Positions 1 through 13,015 of a DNA stretch of 64,000 nt are shown in pieces. The DNA comes from Silene conica (lineage: Eukaryota > Streptophyta > Magnoliopsida > Caryophyllales > Caryophyllaceae), in NCBI GenBank assembly GCA_029255685.2, contig CM055318.2:3725001-3789000 (forward strand), written 5' to 3'. Within the stretch, counting starts at the first letter, position 1; each line of letters starts with the position of its first letter. The translations under genes and the position numbers were made by a program. Below the pieces are notes generated by a model. That model did no database searches and was not told where the DNA came from. It saw nothing but the letters and a program-made list of their open reading frames with translations.

Positions 1-1336
<1,336 letters not shown>

Positions 1337-2126
1337 AGAATCGGCCACAACTGAACACAGTCGCTTTTCGAGCTAACGTAACATCGGTGAATTAATGTTA
1401 GCTTAGATTAGATGCTTAGAGCTGAAATTAATTGATTTTGAAGTGAATATTTCTAGCCATTTAAAATTAACATTATCTCATGTTTACCATGTAAAAAATT
1501 TGCTCTAGTTAAGGAAGAGTTCAGTTAGAAGTTAAAATTACTGTGTAATTTACCCTGACGGCTGAAAAATTATGAAGAAATCACTCCCAACTACAAGCAC
1601 TTGTTACTCTCTTCGTTGCAGTTATTTGTTTATCGATTCCATTTTTTTCCTATGCCTCGTGTCGTCTCTGCCAACAACATTCAGGCCAATCATTCTGTCT
1701 TCAGGCAGCCTCAGTCGGGTAGGCGGTGGAGGCCATCACCGTCACCGTCATGCGAAAAGATGAAAACGTCTTTAAAATAGTTTAACTATTTTAAAACATA
1801 AATTTTTATCTAAGACGGTTTTATCTTTCCGTCTTTCTTAAACGTGAAACAAATTATAAATTTAAGAAAAACAATTACTTTATAACCCGTTTTATTCTAG
1901 ACAGACTTGAATTAAAATTTTGCTTCAAACTCTCAAGTAATTTCATTTCCCGCAGCTCTCATATCCTCGGGGTTAATCAAAATTCAGGTAATTTTTACTT
2001 TGCAACAATATTATCTTACTGTTCAATTTTTAATTGTAATTAGGAGTGAATCATTAAAATTCTGGGTAAATACTGATTTTTTAATTGTAATTAGGATTTT
2101 CATCAAAAAGCTGGGTATTTACTATC
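1337..2126. other. Intergenic: ABCC 3' flank and PPR upstream region
   Basis: AT-rich sequence without a convincing reading frame. A short inverted motif of the GACGG / CCGTC type lies near 1750-1840. A possible splice donor (ATTCAG/GTAATT at 1987/1988) could begin a leader intron of the PPR gene, with acceptors at 2201 or 2292. Confidence 0.5.
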
Positions 2127-2307
2127 TGGGTTAATTATGTTGTCAAAAAAGTTTGGATTTTTAGTTGTTTTTGTTTAATTTAGTGGGTTTTTACTGTACA
2201 GGAGATTGTTTATATTTTGGGCTAATTATACTGTCAAAAAAGTTTGAATTTTTAGTTTATTTTGTTTAATTTAGTGGGGTTTTACTGTACAGGAGATTGT
2301 TTATATT
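2127..2307 (+). repeat. Tandem duplication (~90 bp x2) in the PPR 5' leader
   Basis: Two adjacent copies (about 2127-2217 and 2218-2307) share most positions. Each ends with TTACTGTACAGGAGATTG, which contains a plausible 3' splice site. The duplication may therefore give the PPR leader intron two alternative acceptors (after 2201 and after 2292), just upstream of the ATG at 2316. Confidence 0.75.
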
Positions 2308-2315
2308 CACTGAAA

Positions 2316-3878
2316 ATGCAGAACTTGTTGTTGTTGAGGTTGTGTAAGACACATAATTTGAATAAAGGGTTTAGGAATTTGTTGATTAAATCTGCTATTG
2401 GTGTGAAGTATGATTGTTGTTATGTCGAAATTCGCGGTTTTTCTACTTACCCAGATGGCCAATTTGGGGGGAAATTAAGATCATCTGAGGTTGAAGTGGT
2501 TGTCCGAAGGATTCATGTGGGTAAGAGTGAGGAGGAGATTTTGAGTTCGTTGGCGAATGACGAGTTTTGTCATGGCATTAATTTAAGTCATGATTTTGTT
2601 GATTTGTTGCTACGTCGTTTTATGGATGATTGGAAAGCTGCATTGGGTGTTTTTAGATGGGCAGAATCGCGTTCTTGTTATGTGCATTTGCCTGAAGCAT
2701 GTGATTTGATGGTGGATATATTAGGGAAAGCTTGGCAGTTTGACAAGATGAGGAAGTTAGTGAGTGAAATGCGTGAGAGAAATTTGGTGTCGATAAATAC
2801 TGTGGCTAAAATGATGAGGAGGTTTGCCGGGGCGCGTCAGTGGAGGGATGTCGTGAGGACGTTTGATGAGTTAAGAATATTTGGGTTGGAGAAGAATACG
2901 GACTCTATGAATTTGCTGCTTGATACTCTTTGCAAAGAGAAACAAGTTGAGATGGCCCGTGTGATCTTCATGGAGCATAATTCACAAATTTCGCCTAGTT
3001 TGCACACGTTTACTATTTTCATTAATGGTTGGTGTAAAATCAATCGGGTTGAAGAAGCTGATCGGACCCTTCAAGAGATGATAGGGTTCGGATTTACTCC
3101 TTGTGTAATTAGCTATTCAATTATCATTAAGTTGTATTGTAAGTTGCTTCATTGGGATAAGGTTTTCGAGGTACTTGATGTAATGGCAGCTCAAGGATGT
3201 CAACCTCATGTTGTTACTTACACGACTATAATGTGCTTTTTAGCGAAGGCTGGTAAACTTGACGATGCCTTAATGATCGGTGACATAGTGAAATCATCTG
3301 GATGTAAAGTTGACACGACCTTTTATAATGCATTCATCCATACCCTAGGAAAAGCCCGTCTTCTACGGGAAGGCTATGATGTTTTTAAAGTTGAGATGCC
3401 TAAGAATGGCGTGCCTGCAAATACCGAGACTTACAATACATTAATTGCCATGTTTTGCTATCATGGTCAAGAAAACATGGCTTTTAACATACTGGAAGAT
3501 TTGGAGAAGTCAGCGGTTTGTAAGCCTGATCTTCAAACATTCGACCCCCTGCTAAAGATCTGTCTCAAATTGCAGATGCCAGATCGTTTGAGCGAACTGC
3601 TGGATGATATGATTACTAAGCATCATCTAAGCCTCGACATTTCAACGTATTCACTATTGGTACATGGCCTTTTTAGAATTAACAACTGTTAGTGGGCGTT
3701 CCGGCTTTTTGAAGAGATGATAGATAAAGGGTTTACGTTAAGGGATGCAACATGTCGTTTGTTGTTAGATGAAGTCAGCAACCAGAAGAACATGTCTGAG
3801 GCTGCTGAACGGATTGCCAATTACATAAACCAGCCGAGAGATTCCAAACGAAGTACCATTCTGCTTGTTCAGACATGA
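2316..3878 (+). CDS. P-class pentatricopeptide repeat protein, probably mitochondrial, with an in-frame TAG
   Basis: The ATG at 2316 is preferred because no ATG lies upstream in this frame. The product opens with a Leu/Arg/Lys-rich stretch (MQNLLLLRLCKTHNLNKGFR) like a mitochondrial presequence. Tandem 35-residue PPR motifs follow, for example VISYSIIIKLYCK, VVTYTTIMCFLAKAGK, TTFYNAFIHTLGKAR and TETYNTLIAMFCYHGQ. Such proteins bind organelle RNA. The frame stops at TAG 3690-3692 after 458 codons. The same frame then continues for 61 more PPR-like codons (WAFRLFEEMIDKGFTLRD at its start) to TGA at 3876-3878. From memory, relatives of the At3g04130 type read CEWA.. here, which suggests GAG to TAG. 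This could be a real nonsense allele, a sequencing error or a recent pseudogene. Intronless coding region. Confidence 0.85.
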
Positions 3879-4489
3879 TCTCTCATTGTCATTGCAAAAG
3901 GTATTCTTGATCTCTTTGTTTTCTCAGGTGCACATCTATATTTTTGATGGAACTTCTAATAAGCCAATTAAAATCTACCCACAATGGCAAATCTCAAGCC
4001 GAAAAATCGGGAGCCAAGGTTTGAAACCGTAACTCCCAAGTTCATGTTCCGAAATGTGCTAAAAGGACAGCAGGAGTCCGGCCCGTGGCGGAGATAACTA
4101 AAAATCAGCCATTGTACATGCAAATCCTAAATATGCAGCAAGTTGTTAGGAACAGGAAACATTGTTTTCATTCTTGTACTGTTGTACATCAGCCGTGCCA
4201 TTAAATTCGGGTATGGGACTCTTCACACACTCACAATTTTCAGATGTACATCTTGGGTATGCATTTAATTCTGGTTCACATTCTTCTCATGCACTTATCT
4301 TCAAACAGTAGTAGTAGTTATTCTGTACAACGGTCTTATCCCGTGTTTTTTTGGCAAAATGTGATAACTTTTTAGTAAAGAGCTGCCATTTTTTGGTAAA
4401 TAGTGACCACTTTGAAAAATATGTCATTTTTTAACCATAAAAAATGGTCGCTATTTAATCAAAAGTGGTAACTGTTTATCAAAAGCTAT
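3879..4489. other. Intergenic, no gene seen
   Basis: PPR 3' flank. At about 4360-4490 there are diverged copies, in both orientations, of a motif resembling AAATAGTGACCACTTT. Another copy lies at about 4672, beyond the adjacent MITE. No coding signal was found. Confidence 0.5.
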
Positions 4490-4658
4490 GTTACTCCGAC
4501 ACTTCACTTAACTATCGTGTCGCGTGTCAGTGTCCCACACGACACGACACTTTGACACTTCAATTTAGACCACAAAATAGGAAATTTCACCCAAAATAGC
4601 CGTGTCCGACACTCCGACACGTGTCAAACACAACACCGTGTCGGAGAGTCGGAGTAAC
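4490..4658. mobile_element. MITE of the GTGTCGGA family, copy 1
   Basis: Terminal inverted repeats GTTACTCCGAC / GTCGGAGTAAC bound about 169 bp filled with further GTGTCG / CGACAC inversions. A relative with the same ends lies at 21594-21773. Confidence 0.7.
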
Positions 4659-5182
4659 AGCCAACAGGATTCAAAAGTGGTCACTTTTTTATTGGTCGCA
4701 TGTGCGACCGTCGTAGAGGAGAATTAGAATATTCCAACCACCACTATTTTTCTACTATTTATAAAACTTTTTTTTTTCCTCTTATCCTTTTCTACAGTCT
4801 GTAGATCACCTTTCACCCCTTTGGTATTGTGTTTCATCCAAGTATAAGGTTGCTACGACCGGCACCCCATTTACATTGTCCTCATATCACTTTGGTTGTT
4901 AACTTATCTCGACTTTGAACACGCAAAATAATTACATTGGATGCCTGAACTTGATCTGGAATTAGAATATTTCAGTGTCACATGGCATGAGTGATGAGCC
5001 TTGTTTGATAAGATTTAAAAACTAAAGTAAGAAGAATCAATTTTCTGGATCCAAGAAGCACTTTAGTAACAATAATATAAGTGTATTATGACACCAATGT
5101 AGTGACAAATATTGGGATTAAGAGAAAAATGCGGAATTCCTAGATTCTTCATTTTCTCTCACTTGGTAAAGTCTCTGGCATG

Positions 5183-5700
5183 TGTAGTGTGTAGCAATGG
5201 ACCCCCTTAGGTAGTCAAAGTTGGTGTCTTTATTAGGTTAATACGATTTATTTTGCTCCGTCTTTTCAATATTAGCTCGCATACCCGTGTCGGATATTGG
5301 ACACTCTGATATAGGTGGCTTGTGTGGTGAGTATACTCTGGACAGTCGGACATGGGTGGTATACGGGCATGTGTAGTATACAGCAGTCGACCCCGTTAGG
5401 TAGTCAAAGTTGGTGTCTTTATTAGGTTAATAGGATTTATTTTGCTCCGACTTTTCAATATTAGCTCGCATACCCGTGTCGGATATTGGACACTCTGATA
5501 TGGGTGGTTTGTGTGGTGGAGTATAAATGGATAGGATTTATGTTGCTCGAACTTTTCAGTATTACCTCACGATAGTCGATATGGTTATCGGACCCTTGAC
5601 ATTCTGGACAGTCGGACATGGGTGGCATGTATAATATACAGCAGTGGAGCCCCTAGATAGTTAAAGTTGGTGTCTTTATTAGGTTAATAGGATGAATAAT
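5183..5700 (+). repeat. Irregular tandem repeat (units of ~190-257 bp)
   Basis: The block TAGTCAAAGTTGGTGTCTTT recurs at about 5212, 5401 and, slightly changed, 5658. Around it are shared stretches such as GCTCGCATACCCGTGTCGG (twice) and GGACAGTCGGACATGGGTGG (twice). The CCCGTGTCGG core resembles the MITEs at 4490 and 21594, so this is probably a tandemly amplified relative. No coding potential. Confidence 0.7.
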
Positions 5701-6342
5701 TGAATACAGTAGAAGTTACACTTTGTTATCTCTCATCCAACAATATGTATGTTGGATGTTGGATCCTTTCATTCACTGACTATATACTAAAAGAACTGTC
5801 TTTTTTGTACTTTATATAATGTTAATTCATTACAAGCATAAATTGCAATTATTACTTCATTGGGGTATTGGTAATAGACCGTCTCATACTGAAAGACGGT
5901 TTTGTTTTAGACTTTTAGTTATTACTAATAGAGTATGTAGTTGGCGCTGTTAGTCGGTTTTTTGCTACTCAAATTCGGCTACAAGTGTCGGGAATTGGGA
6001 TCGAGTGTATGTTCATGTGTCGGGATCGGCAGGAAATAGGTCAGCTTTAAGGAGGCTGCTATTTCACTTTCACAGTTTCACTGTCACAGTTTTAGTGTTG
6101 TAATGTCATTTTCACTTTTAGGAGGATCCAGTATTCACGGGCATTATAGAATCTCATTCTCAATCATGTCTGGTAAGATAGCTATGCAACCATCTGCATG
6201 AAAATGCCTGTAATGAAAGGAAATTAGGTCGATTTTACTGTAATACGGTTTTTCCGTTCTATTTGGTAAATCGGCCGTGTGACCGTGTCAAATTTGATGC
6301 AAGTGGACCCGCTTAACATGGGTATAAATGTATACAGTGGGT
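5701..6342. other. Intergenic, no gene seen
   Basis: AT-rich. It contains a short inverted motif AGACCGTCT...AAAGACGGT at 5877-5907 and otherwise nothing recognisable. Confidence 0.45.
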
Positions 6343-6531
6343 CTTGCTTCAGACCATAATTTTGGTCTGAAATAATAAGACGGGATTTTGTAATCATTTT
6401 ACAGCCAAATGTAACCATTATTTACAAACAAAATGTAACATTGACCATACTATTGTGGTTACATTTGGCTGTAAAATGGTTACAAAATCCCGTCTTATTA
6501 TTTCAGACCAAAAGTGACGGTCTGAAACAAG
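6343..6531. mobile_element. Fold-back (hairpin) MITE
   Basis: The two halves are almost exact reverse complements. CTTGCTTCAGACC at 6343 pairs with GGTCTGAAACAAG ending at 6531. The inner part CGGGATTTTGTAA...ACATTTGG pairs with its mirror around a loop near 6420-6460. Arms are about 80 bp. No protein is encoded. Confidence 0.85.
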
Positions 6532-6835
6532 AATTTGTGAAATGCATAATAGAAATCCACTTGCTCCGAAGTTCCCCAACAGAATTTGAATACGATTCTC
6601 CTAAAACACCGTCTTAAAAGCAAATATAAACAAATAAATAGAACGGAAGGAATATAACATAATTATATGCCACATTGGGTGAAATCTACAAAAGACAAAA
6701 GTACAAAAATGTTAGTTGCCACACCTCTTTCTCTCTTAAATTGCTGTCTTTTATAGTTCATACTTTATAGTTGTTGTATGTATCCCTTTTATATTTCTTA
6801 GTTTTTTCTGTGTCTCCATTCTTAGTTTTACAAAA

Positions 6836-9345
6836 ATGGCGAACCGGGTTTTCCCGCTTTGTTGGGAGAGCACAGGTAATCAATGGTGGTATGCTACTCC
6901 AATAGATTGGGCATCTGCCAATGGTATGTGTGACTTAGTGACGGAACTCCTCCGCATTGATCCAAACCTCCTCATTAAGCTAACTTCCCTCAGACGCATT
7001 CGCCGTCTTGAAACCGTCTGGGAGGATGATCTCGGGATGGGTACCGAGGCACGCAATCGCGTGGCTCAGTGCCGGGCCAAAGTGGCAAGGACTCTCCTTT
7101 TGGACTGTGAACCCAAGCATGGCAATGTGGATCAGCAAAACACGCTTATCCGTGCAGGGTACGGTGGGTGGCTTCTTTACACTGCCAGCTCAGCTGGTGA
7201 TGTGGATTTTGTAAAGGACTTGCTTGAGAGAGATCCGCTTGCTGTGTTCGGGGAAGCCGAGTATGGTATCACCGACATTCTCTACGCTGCTGCTCGGAGT
7301 CAGAATTCCGAGGTTTTCAGGCTGTTGCTCGAGTATGCTATGGATGTGAACAAGGGCAGTTCCGATGCAGACGAGAATTTTGTAGAAGAGATGATGAGTA
7401 GGGCAGTTCATGCTGCTGCAAGAGGAGGGAATTTGGAGATTCTTAAGGATCTTCTTTTGGAATGTTCCGATGTTTCGTGTTATAGAGATTCCCAGGGTTA
7501 CACTATCTTGCATTCTGCTGCTGGTAGAGGCCAGGTTGAGGTGAGATCATTTCTTACTCTGTACTCTGTATACCGACTATTTTTATTGTCCGTGAAATTT
7601 TTTCTCTTTGTTGCTGCATTTAGGGATGTTGGCATTCTTATAATATTCAGCTAAAAAAATTGACATGGTATCTGATTTGGAACATGGTGCAAGATTATGA
7701 CCTATTTGGATCGAAGTTACATTATTAAAACAGATGAAGTATGTGTTTGGCCCTGTTTTTCACTGTTTTTTCAACTAAAGAAATATAAGCTAGGTCAAAC
7801 ACCACTTTTTAAAAAACTTAAAATTAATTTTATTAAACCGAAGTTCTAAAACTGACTCCTAGAAACACCTAGAAACAGAAGTAGCAAATTGCTATTTCTG
7901 TTTCTCTTTTCACGTTGCTCTTAAGTTATTTGAGCGCCAAAACCCAAAAAAATACCGCCAAATAACAATTTTCAGATTTTCATGTCGGAATTCTCGCAAG
8001 TTAATTCCGCTCTTTTGTATATCTATATATAATATATTTTAACAATTTTAAACTTTTTGGCCAAACAGGACCAAGTTTATCAAGAAACTAGTTTTATAAA
8101 AACTCCTTCACAAAAGTAAAAATTATTTTTCGTAACCAAGGCCAAATATGCTCTTCGTCCGGCAGTAAAAACTGTGAAATCGATTTTTGTATTTTTGGAA
8201 TTCTATCAACTCGATCAATTTTGTTGCTGCAGGTTTTAAACCATTTGGTTAGGACGTATAATATCATCGACGTGACTGATAATCAGGGAAATACAGCACT
8301 GCATGTTGCTGCATATAAAGGATACTCTTCTGCAGTAGAGACTCTAGTCCTAGCATCATCTCCTTTGTTAGCGACATCGAGAAACAATAATGGAGATACT
8401 TTTCTGCACATGGTTGTGGTTGGTTTTCGAGCGCCACATTTCCATCGAATTGATCAGCAAATGGAGCTCATGAAACGGGTACTAAACAACAAAATCGTTA
8501 CATTGAAAGACCTCGTCAATCTTACAAACAATGAAGGTAAAACCGCCCTTCACGTTGCTATTGCAGAGAATGTTCCTTGCAGTGTCGTCGACCTACTAAT
8601 GGATAACCCTTCGATGGATTTGAATATCCGGGATCTTGATGGTTCGACACCTCTAGATCTCCTGAAACACCGTCCCAAAACTGCTTTACGCGAGACTCTA
8701 ATTCAGGGCATCGGGACCAGTCCAGGGACTTCTTTCCGATTCCCTGATGGAGAGCTTCTGTCTTGTACAGGAGACGGGTTTGACTCCGATATTAGTTGTG
8801 AATTGCCTAGTAGCAGATTCAGTTCATGCTCAAGTGAACTAACATCCACCCATTTCGACATGAGTAAGAGTAATGGAATCAAAAAGTCGGGTTCTACTAA
8901 TTCCGCGTCATCCCGGTTAAAGTCCCTCCTCCAATGGTCAAAGGGGAAGCCTAACAAATCGGTTATGGATGACAAACCAGTTTCTCTCAGGCAAAGATTC
9001 TCAAAAATGAACGGGTTTCCGACCCCATCAGCCAGGGAGAAATTTGCAGCAAGTTTAACACACGGCGTGATTCAAGCAAAGGATTCTCCTTCAACGCCGT
9101 ACTTAGAATCATTGGGGTCGTCTCCGACTTCAGTAAATAAATCTCGTACAGGATCGAAATTTTACAGTGGACCTCTGAGTGGTGGGAGATCAATGGCTGA
9201 TGACAAGCATAGGCGAGTAAGTTCGTTTAGTAAAAGTTTGATGAATCATTACTTTTGCTTTGGAGCACACGGCTTGGCGGTTGAACCGGTCCAACCGGAA
9301 GTCCCGGTCTCTTATAAAACCGTTAACCGTAGGCTCGTCTTCTGA
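6836..9345 (+). CDS. Ankyrin-repeat protein (605 aa, no membrane segment)
   Basis: Two exons, 6836-7540 and 8233-9345, join in phase (GGTTGAG/GTGAGA and GCTGCAG/GTTTTA). Ankyrin motifs include TPIDWASANGMCDLVTELL (about residues 22-40), TILHSAAGRGQVEV across the junction, NTALHVAAYKGYSSAVETL and KTALHVAIAENVPCSVVDLL. The last third, from about residue 390, is Ser-rich and basic with no recognised domain. The four-helix membrane module of ACD6-type plant ankyrin proteins is absent, so a soluble scaffold role is likely. The start has no upstream in-frame ATG. Partners cannot be told from sequence. Confidence 0.9.
7740..8154. mobile_element. MITE-like element in the ankyrin-gene intron, copy 1
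   Basis: Imperfect inverted ends GTATGTGTTTGGCC and GGCCAAATATGCTC enclose AT-rich DNA. It shares long stretches (CCAAAACCCAAAAAAATAC; the block around AGAAACAGAAGT) with 13525-13967. Non-coding, inside intron 7541-8232. Confidence 0.7.
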
Positions 9346-10577
9346 GTGTAATCACATACATTTACTCGATATTATAAATAGTAATATATGCATTTTTCGA
9401 TGTAATTTTTTTGTCAAGCTCATTAGTGAGTCCCTTTAAGGGACAAAACAATGTTATTTGCTTCATAAGAGATGATCTTACTAGTTCCTAGCGCGAATAT
9501 ACCGGCATACCGCTGTCTTGGTGTCAGGTTTCGAGTTTGAGGGAATGGAGCATCAATGGCAGTTCGTTTTGTGTAAGACGGTTTTACACCGAAATTGTTG
9601 TCAAACGGATCCAAACACAACCCTAATAGCGGGTAAAAGTGGTTACTACAAAATCCCGTTTCATTATAAATTTCTGCACAACCATCTAACACGAGTCTTT
9701 TTGTTAAATTTTACTGAAACTTATCGATTTTCTGTTTGTACTACTACATATCGCGTAGTGTAATATCTTAACAACCCTAGAAAAGCAGCAAAACGAAGCT
9801 TTATCTAGGAGGAACCTCGCTTACATGTCTACTCCATGCGCGATGTTGATATCTAAGCTCCTAAGCGTCTATATAAACCATGGCTCGCCTAGTCGCCTAA
9901 CTGTAACATTTCGAGCTCCTACTGATGGCAGCCTGTCTGCCCACGGATTTTTCCATCGTAGTTTAATGTATTCCTGCAACTATGAATGCTTCTTTGGCAG
10001 TGCACCAACAAGTCCATGGTTCAGTTCAAAACCAATTCCGAGCCTACTGCAGAAACAGGGAAAACAGAATGTATATTGTTCGAAGGGTTCATCCTGCAAA
10101 AAAGTGCTCTGTCCGGATTCATGGGTCCGAGCCAGAGCCAGTGCCTGGTTGCATATAACAAAGTCAGTCGTGTCTTTGATAACTCGAACCAAATATAGTA
10201 AGAAGTCGTGTAAATGTTATGCATATAACAAAGTCAGTCGATGACCGTGTGCCTTAGTTTGTGTTTGAAGTCGAAACATCAATTGCTAATACATGTTTCT
10301 CAATTACAGGAGCTTACTATTTACAATTCCCATGAATTCAGGAAGCATACAGGCTACAGAGTATGTCTTACTGCAAGTTATCTTGTTCTATTCATATGTT
10401 TTCAGCAAATGCAATAACATTGATCTAAAATACAGTACTTCTACCTACACTAATCAACTTTCATGCTGTCTGTGTAGTTCAGGGTTCAGTTGGCCGATCC
10501 TCGAACTGAATCATCCTGCAGGAACGGAATTCGTGCAGAACTATAGTGTCCGTCTTCAATGAGATTTTGTGTTCCGA
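9346..10577. other. Intergenic between ankyrin gene and TLC gene
   Basis: No supported gene. Short open frames of 60-139 codons overlap on both strands and lack recognisable motifs. A 21-bp direct repeat (GCATATAACAAAGTCAGTCG and one flanking base) occurs at about 10149 and 10220. The last few hundred bases probably hold the TLC-gene 3' UTR. Confidence 0.45.
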
Positions 10578-11375
10578 CTAATGCTGTTTGCTCATCCTTT
10601 CTTTGACAAACACAATCCAATGACTCAAAATCCACAACAAACTAGCAAAGATACCAGAAACAGTAAGCATCATCCAAGAACACCAAACCCAAGTAGGAAT
10701 AACACCATCAACAACACCACTGGTATAAACCATGCCCATCTTAATCACAAACAAAGGAGCAAACAGACCTCTAGCAACAGTATAAAACGCGTAAAATTCC
10801 GGAACTAAGAACTCATACACCTTAGCAGCAATACCCAGATCATTCTTTCTTAACCTAGCTAAAGACCAAACATTCTGACAAGCACTAGTAACCTCAGCAA
10901 TAACAAGAATAACCAAGATTGCAAAAGCACCATGATTAACCAGAAACCTGCAGGTAACAAGAGTAAACAGTGTTGCTAAATGATGTGCAATGAAGAGCAC
11001 ATCATCTGGTTTAAATACAAAGTAATGAAGCAAATCCATCATGAAATACCCTGTACTGAATTCAAGTACAATGTTCTGAAAATCTGTGTTTTCTGCAACA
11101 AAAACTGATGTTTTTTCAGGGTTTTCTGCAGTATTATTCAGGAATATTGCAGAAACAGCTAGAATAACAGATGGGGTTCCATGAAAAAGTGATAAAAAGC
11201 AACTACATGCTTCATATTTAAGCTTTGGGTTCCAATTTTTGAACACTTTATGTGAAATTGTATAGATTATTGTAAAAAACATGAAAAATTCTGGAAGTTT
11301 TATACCATCATAGTATGATGATTGAATTTTTATCTCCTCCATACCAAAGATTGAAACTTTTTCAAGTTTTTTCAC
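10578..11375 (-). CDS. TLC-domain membrane protein (At5g14285-like)
   Basis: Single-exon frame of 265 codons. If the second Met (MEEIKIQSSYYDG, codon at 11342-11340) is the true start, the product is 254 aa. Hydrophobic segments alternate with short loops: LPEFFMFFTIIYTISH, PSVILAVSAIFL, FSTGYFMMDLLHYFVF, HHLATLFTLVTCRFL, AFAILVILVIAEVTSA and a C-terminal VWCSWMMLTVSGIFASLLWI. The D-L-x-H-Y plus H-H-x-x-T pattern is typical of the TRAM/LAG1/CLN8 fold found in ceramide synthases and lipid-sensing ER proteins. The ceramide-synthase Lag1 double-Asp motif is not obvious, so the biochemical role is open. Identification with the Arabidopsis family is from memory. Confidence 0.88.
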   Translation of the reverse strand: MKKLEKVSIFGMEEIKIQSSYYDGIKLPEFFMFFTIIYTISHKVFKNWNPKLKYEACSCFLSLFHGTPSVILAVSAIFLNNTAENPEKTSVFVAENTDFQNIVLEFSTGYFMMDLLHYFVFKPDDVLFIAHHLATLFTLVTCRFLVNHGAFAILVILVIAEVTSACQNVWSLARLRKNDLGIAAKVYEFLVPEFYAFYTVARGLFAPLFVIKMGMVYTSGVVDGVIPTWVWCSWMMLTVSGIFASLLWILSHWIVFVKERMSKQH

Positions 11376-11647
11376 AAAAGATTGAAACTTTAGCAGAATT
11401 TGGAGCTTAAAAGTGAAAAAGATTGAAATTTTGAGCTAATTTTTCAATAATATAAGAAAAGGATTGAATTTTTTCCTAAAGGGTGTTTGTTTAATTTGGG
11501 TGATTGAAAGAAGAAAAATTCAAAGTTTAAATATTTGGAGAATTGATAAGAAAAGGGTGCGTGTAAAAAGAAGAGATTGTATGTATGAGTCACTAATTAT
11601 TATGCGGCAAAAATCAGGAGTCTTGATCTTCCCCGATTCTTATTTAG

Positions 11648-11925
11648 AACGGATATACTCGTTCTTCGTAAACGGTAGAGTTTGTAATTGATTAGAATTC
11701 TCGCCTAAAACGAATATAACCGTTCTTCGTAAATGGTATGGTAGAGTTTGTAGTTGCTTAGAATCCTTGTTTAAAACGGATATACAGTTCTTTGTAAATG
11801 GTAAAGTTTGTAGCTGCTTAGAATTCTTGTTTAAAACGGATATACCCGTTCTTCATAAATAATAGAATTCTTATTTAAAACGGATAAACCGATTTTCGTA
11901 AATGGTAAAAAGTTTGTAGTTGCGT
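11648..11925 (+). repeat. Minisatellite, ~60-bp unit, five copies
   Basis: A unit containing AACGGATATACCCGTTCTTC followed by a GTAAATGGTA(G/A)AGTTTGTAG stretch begins at about 11648, 11708, 11774, 11834 and 11879. It lies about 300 bp upstream of the TLC-gene start and inside each unit CGGATATACCCGTT is nearly palindromic. Confidence 0.8.
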
Positions 11926-13007
11926 TAAGCAAGAGTTCTTGTGTATAAGGTGGTCTATGGATTGGAGTGTTATTTTGGTTCATCAATTGCTTGCATATAT
12001 TTGTATTTGTATATAGTGTAGAATGTGGTCATGAGGATGGTATATTCTTTCTTTGGAACCCTAAATGCCAATTTGGCCCATTTGTATTTAGAATTTAGGA
12101 TCATTTAGGAATTAATTTTGGTATAATTTTGTTTTGGATAATGATACGGCATTATTAGAGATGACAACGGGTGAGATATGGATAGGTTGCGGTCATATTC
12201 ATATCTATATTCGTTTAATTTATGGTCATTCATATCTCACCTTTCATCCGTTTAATATTTTCTCATCCATTTATATCCATATTTGTCGGGTGAAGCGGGC
12301 TGAGTGGACACCCGTTAGATATTTTCACGAAAATATACACCTAAGACGATAAAAATAAAACATACCCTGCCAAACAAATACGAGTTACATATTTTTTAAT
12401 ATGGAACATAATTCTTAATCCGATCTACTACACCTACAATTTTACAACTTGCAACTGTTGAACTAATGTGCACAATCTTTACTCACCCATAAACAGAAAA
12501 TGCAACAAAACATTAACGAGTAGTTTCTAATTTATTTTTGAAAAACTGTACAAATTAAAGGTATTTTTTAATCAAAATATTTATTAACTTTTTTAGAATC
12601 GTAAACATTAATTTAGAATATTTATCGGGATTAAGCGGATGATAGACCATGATACCCACCCTAAATTCACCCATATCCATATCCCACCCTAAATTTTAAA
12701 AAAAAAAAGTTGAAAAAAAATTGTCCACTCATTTAATTTCGAGTGGAGGGATATCAATAAGGTAAAAGTGAGACTGTCATCCCTAGGCGGCGGCACCAAG
12801 TGATACTCAATTTCAATGTCATCCTCTCATATGTATTAAGTAGGGATCCCAAAAATTGTGAATGCATCACATGCAACAAGTGGGGACCCAATAACAAATG
12901 TATATATAAGAGGGTGGCGTCGAGATTGGGTGTCACAAGGTGACATCGTATCATTATTCGTTCGTTTTTTAAATTCGTATCAGTTTTAGGGGCGCCATTG
13001 TGTTATT
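11926..13007. other. Intergenic, decayed repeat DNA
   Basis: At about 12147-12730, stretches such as GGGTGAGATATGGATAGG and their inverse (CCATATCCATATCCCACCCT near 12670) suggest an old inverted-end element whose borders are not clear. The rest, with poly-A near 12695, shows no gene. Confidence 0.4.
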
Positions 13008-13015
13008 AGTAGGTT

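Noticed and set aside
9825-10244. 139-codon open frame
   Set aside because: Low-quality composition, overlapped by other short frames on both strands, and contains a direct repeat; no family resemblance.
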